Shown: positions 5,350 through 5,883 of the stretch, in pieces
Position numbering within the stretch: position 1 is the first letter of the stretch
How the letters are laid out: each line of letters begins with the position of its first letter
Origin: Spirochaetes bacterium RIFOXYC1_FULL_54_7
Lineage (GTDB): Bacteria; Spirochaetota; Spirochaetia; Treponematales; UBA12059
Length of the DNA: 5,883 nucleotides
NCBI GenBank assembly: GCA_001830645.1
Contig: MIBM01000269.1
Span: 440 to 6,322, forward strand
Direction of reading: 5' to 3'
Notes under the pieces: model-generated
The model's database searches: none
What the model was told of the DNA's origin: nothing
Seen by the model: the letters and a program-made list of their open reading frames with translations, nothing else
Program-made: the position numbers and the translations under genes

Positions 5350-5883
5350 TTACAGCTTGAACAGCAGTTCCTCGTAGGTTGGCAGTGGCCAGTATTTCTT
5401 CTCCACAAGCTTCTCTGCGGCGTCTACCTTTACCCTGAGCACGCCCATCTGGGGTACAACTTTTTCGCGGTAGGCCTTGGCCTGAACAAAGGTATCCTCC
5501 ACTTCCTGGGCTTCCACAAGAATTTTCTCCAGCTTGTCGGTCTCGTCGAAGATCTCGCCGGCAAGCTCGGCCAGGCGTTTGGCACGCTTCTCTATGGCTA
5601 CACTGGTTGCACCGATGGCCGCGAGGAAAGATGCGTCCCTGGCAAGGGAGGCCGCGAAGGATCCAACCGCGGGGAACAACATGCGTTTGGCCATGTCCAC
5701 CATTACCCCGGCCTCTATGTTTATCTGCTTGGCATACTTCTCCAGGTAGATGTGGTAGCGGCTTTCGGATTCGGCCCGGGTCAGTACCTTGTGGGTCTCG
5801 AAAAGTTCTATCGTCTCTTTCTGGATAAGGATGGGCATGGTATCGACAGTGGCCCTTACGTTGGGCAGACCCCGGCGCTCGGC
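5350..5883 (-). CDS. glnN: Type III glutamine synthetase, C-terminal part (runs off right edge)
   Basis: Glutamine synthetase joins ammonia to glutamate using ATP, the first step of the GS-GOGAT route. Here 178 residues are visible, from AERRGLPNVRATVDTMPILI at the edge to the TAA at 5350. This is the helical C-terminal region found only in the large type III enzymes (about 700 residues, dodecameric). Marks are the RGLPN-x-R-x-T block, KYAKQINIEAGVMVDMAKRM (about residues 49-68), RDASFLAAI, and the very typical end KYWPLPTYEELLF. The catalytic beta-grasp and ATP/glutamate-binding parts lie outside the window, so activity cannot be judged here. The frame is open through the edge, and the internal ATG at 5838 is not the start. 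It lies 103 bp ahead of gltB on the same strand. The gene symbol is the usual one for type III enzymes; type is well supported, naming is by convention. Confidence 0.93.
   Translation of the reverse strand, partial: AERRGLPNVRATVDTMPILIQKETIELFETHKVLTRAESESRYHIYLEKYAKQINIEAGVMVDMAKRMLFPAVGSFAASLARDASFLAAIGATSVAIEKRAKRLAELAGEIFDETDKLEKILVEAQEVEDTFVQAKAYREKVVPQMGVLRVKVDAAEKLVEKKYWPLPTYEELLFKL

Overview
This window holds core nitrogen and amino-acid metabolism of a bacterium. All genes are on the minus strand, so they read from right to left. In transcription order they are: the last 178 codons of a type III glutamine synthetase (entering from the right edge, stop at 5350), a complete-length glutamate synthase large subunit (GOGAT, about 647-5246) and the first 162 codons of dihydroxy-acid dehydratase IlvD (488 to the left edge). 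No tRNA, rRNA, CRISPR array, insertion sequence or phage gene is visible.

The genes fit together. Glutamine synthetase makes glutamine from ammonia and glutamate. GOGAT uses glutamine and 2-oxoglutarate to make two glutamates. Glutamate is the amino donor for branched-chain amino acids, whose keto-acid precursors come from IlvD. No small GOGAT subunit (GltD) lies in the window, because the gene after GOGAT is ilvD.

The main oddity is that the GOGAT gene is broken in two by a +1 frame change near 2163-2168. The amino-terminal part stops at a TAA just before a run of eight A (minus strand), in the middle of the FMN barrel. The carboxy-terminal part continues in another frame with every expected motif intact. 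Skipping one base within the CGCT just before the A-run restores a protein of about 1532 residues with family-like spacing. Because the TAA lies before the A-run, slippage on the run or a miscounted homopolymer cannot by itself repair the frame.

Intergenic regions: 5247-5349 carries a GC-rich hairpin just after the glutamine synthetase stop, a second imperfect inverted repeat and the GOGAT ribosome binding site. The AT-rich 489-646 carries several palindromes, including one with perfect 11-bp arms, and a strong ilvD ribosome binding site.

Organism: coding DNA is moderately GC-rich by eye, yet ATA is a frequent isoleucine codon (7 of 15 in the visible ilvD). The type III glutamine synthetase and an IlvD of the E. 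coli/Bacteroidota-like class suggest an anaerobic or gut/sediment-type bacterium, such as a spirochaete or a Bacteroidota relative. That placement is a guess. Overall this is ordinary metabolism with one notable frame disruption, and I see no sign of a novel system.
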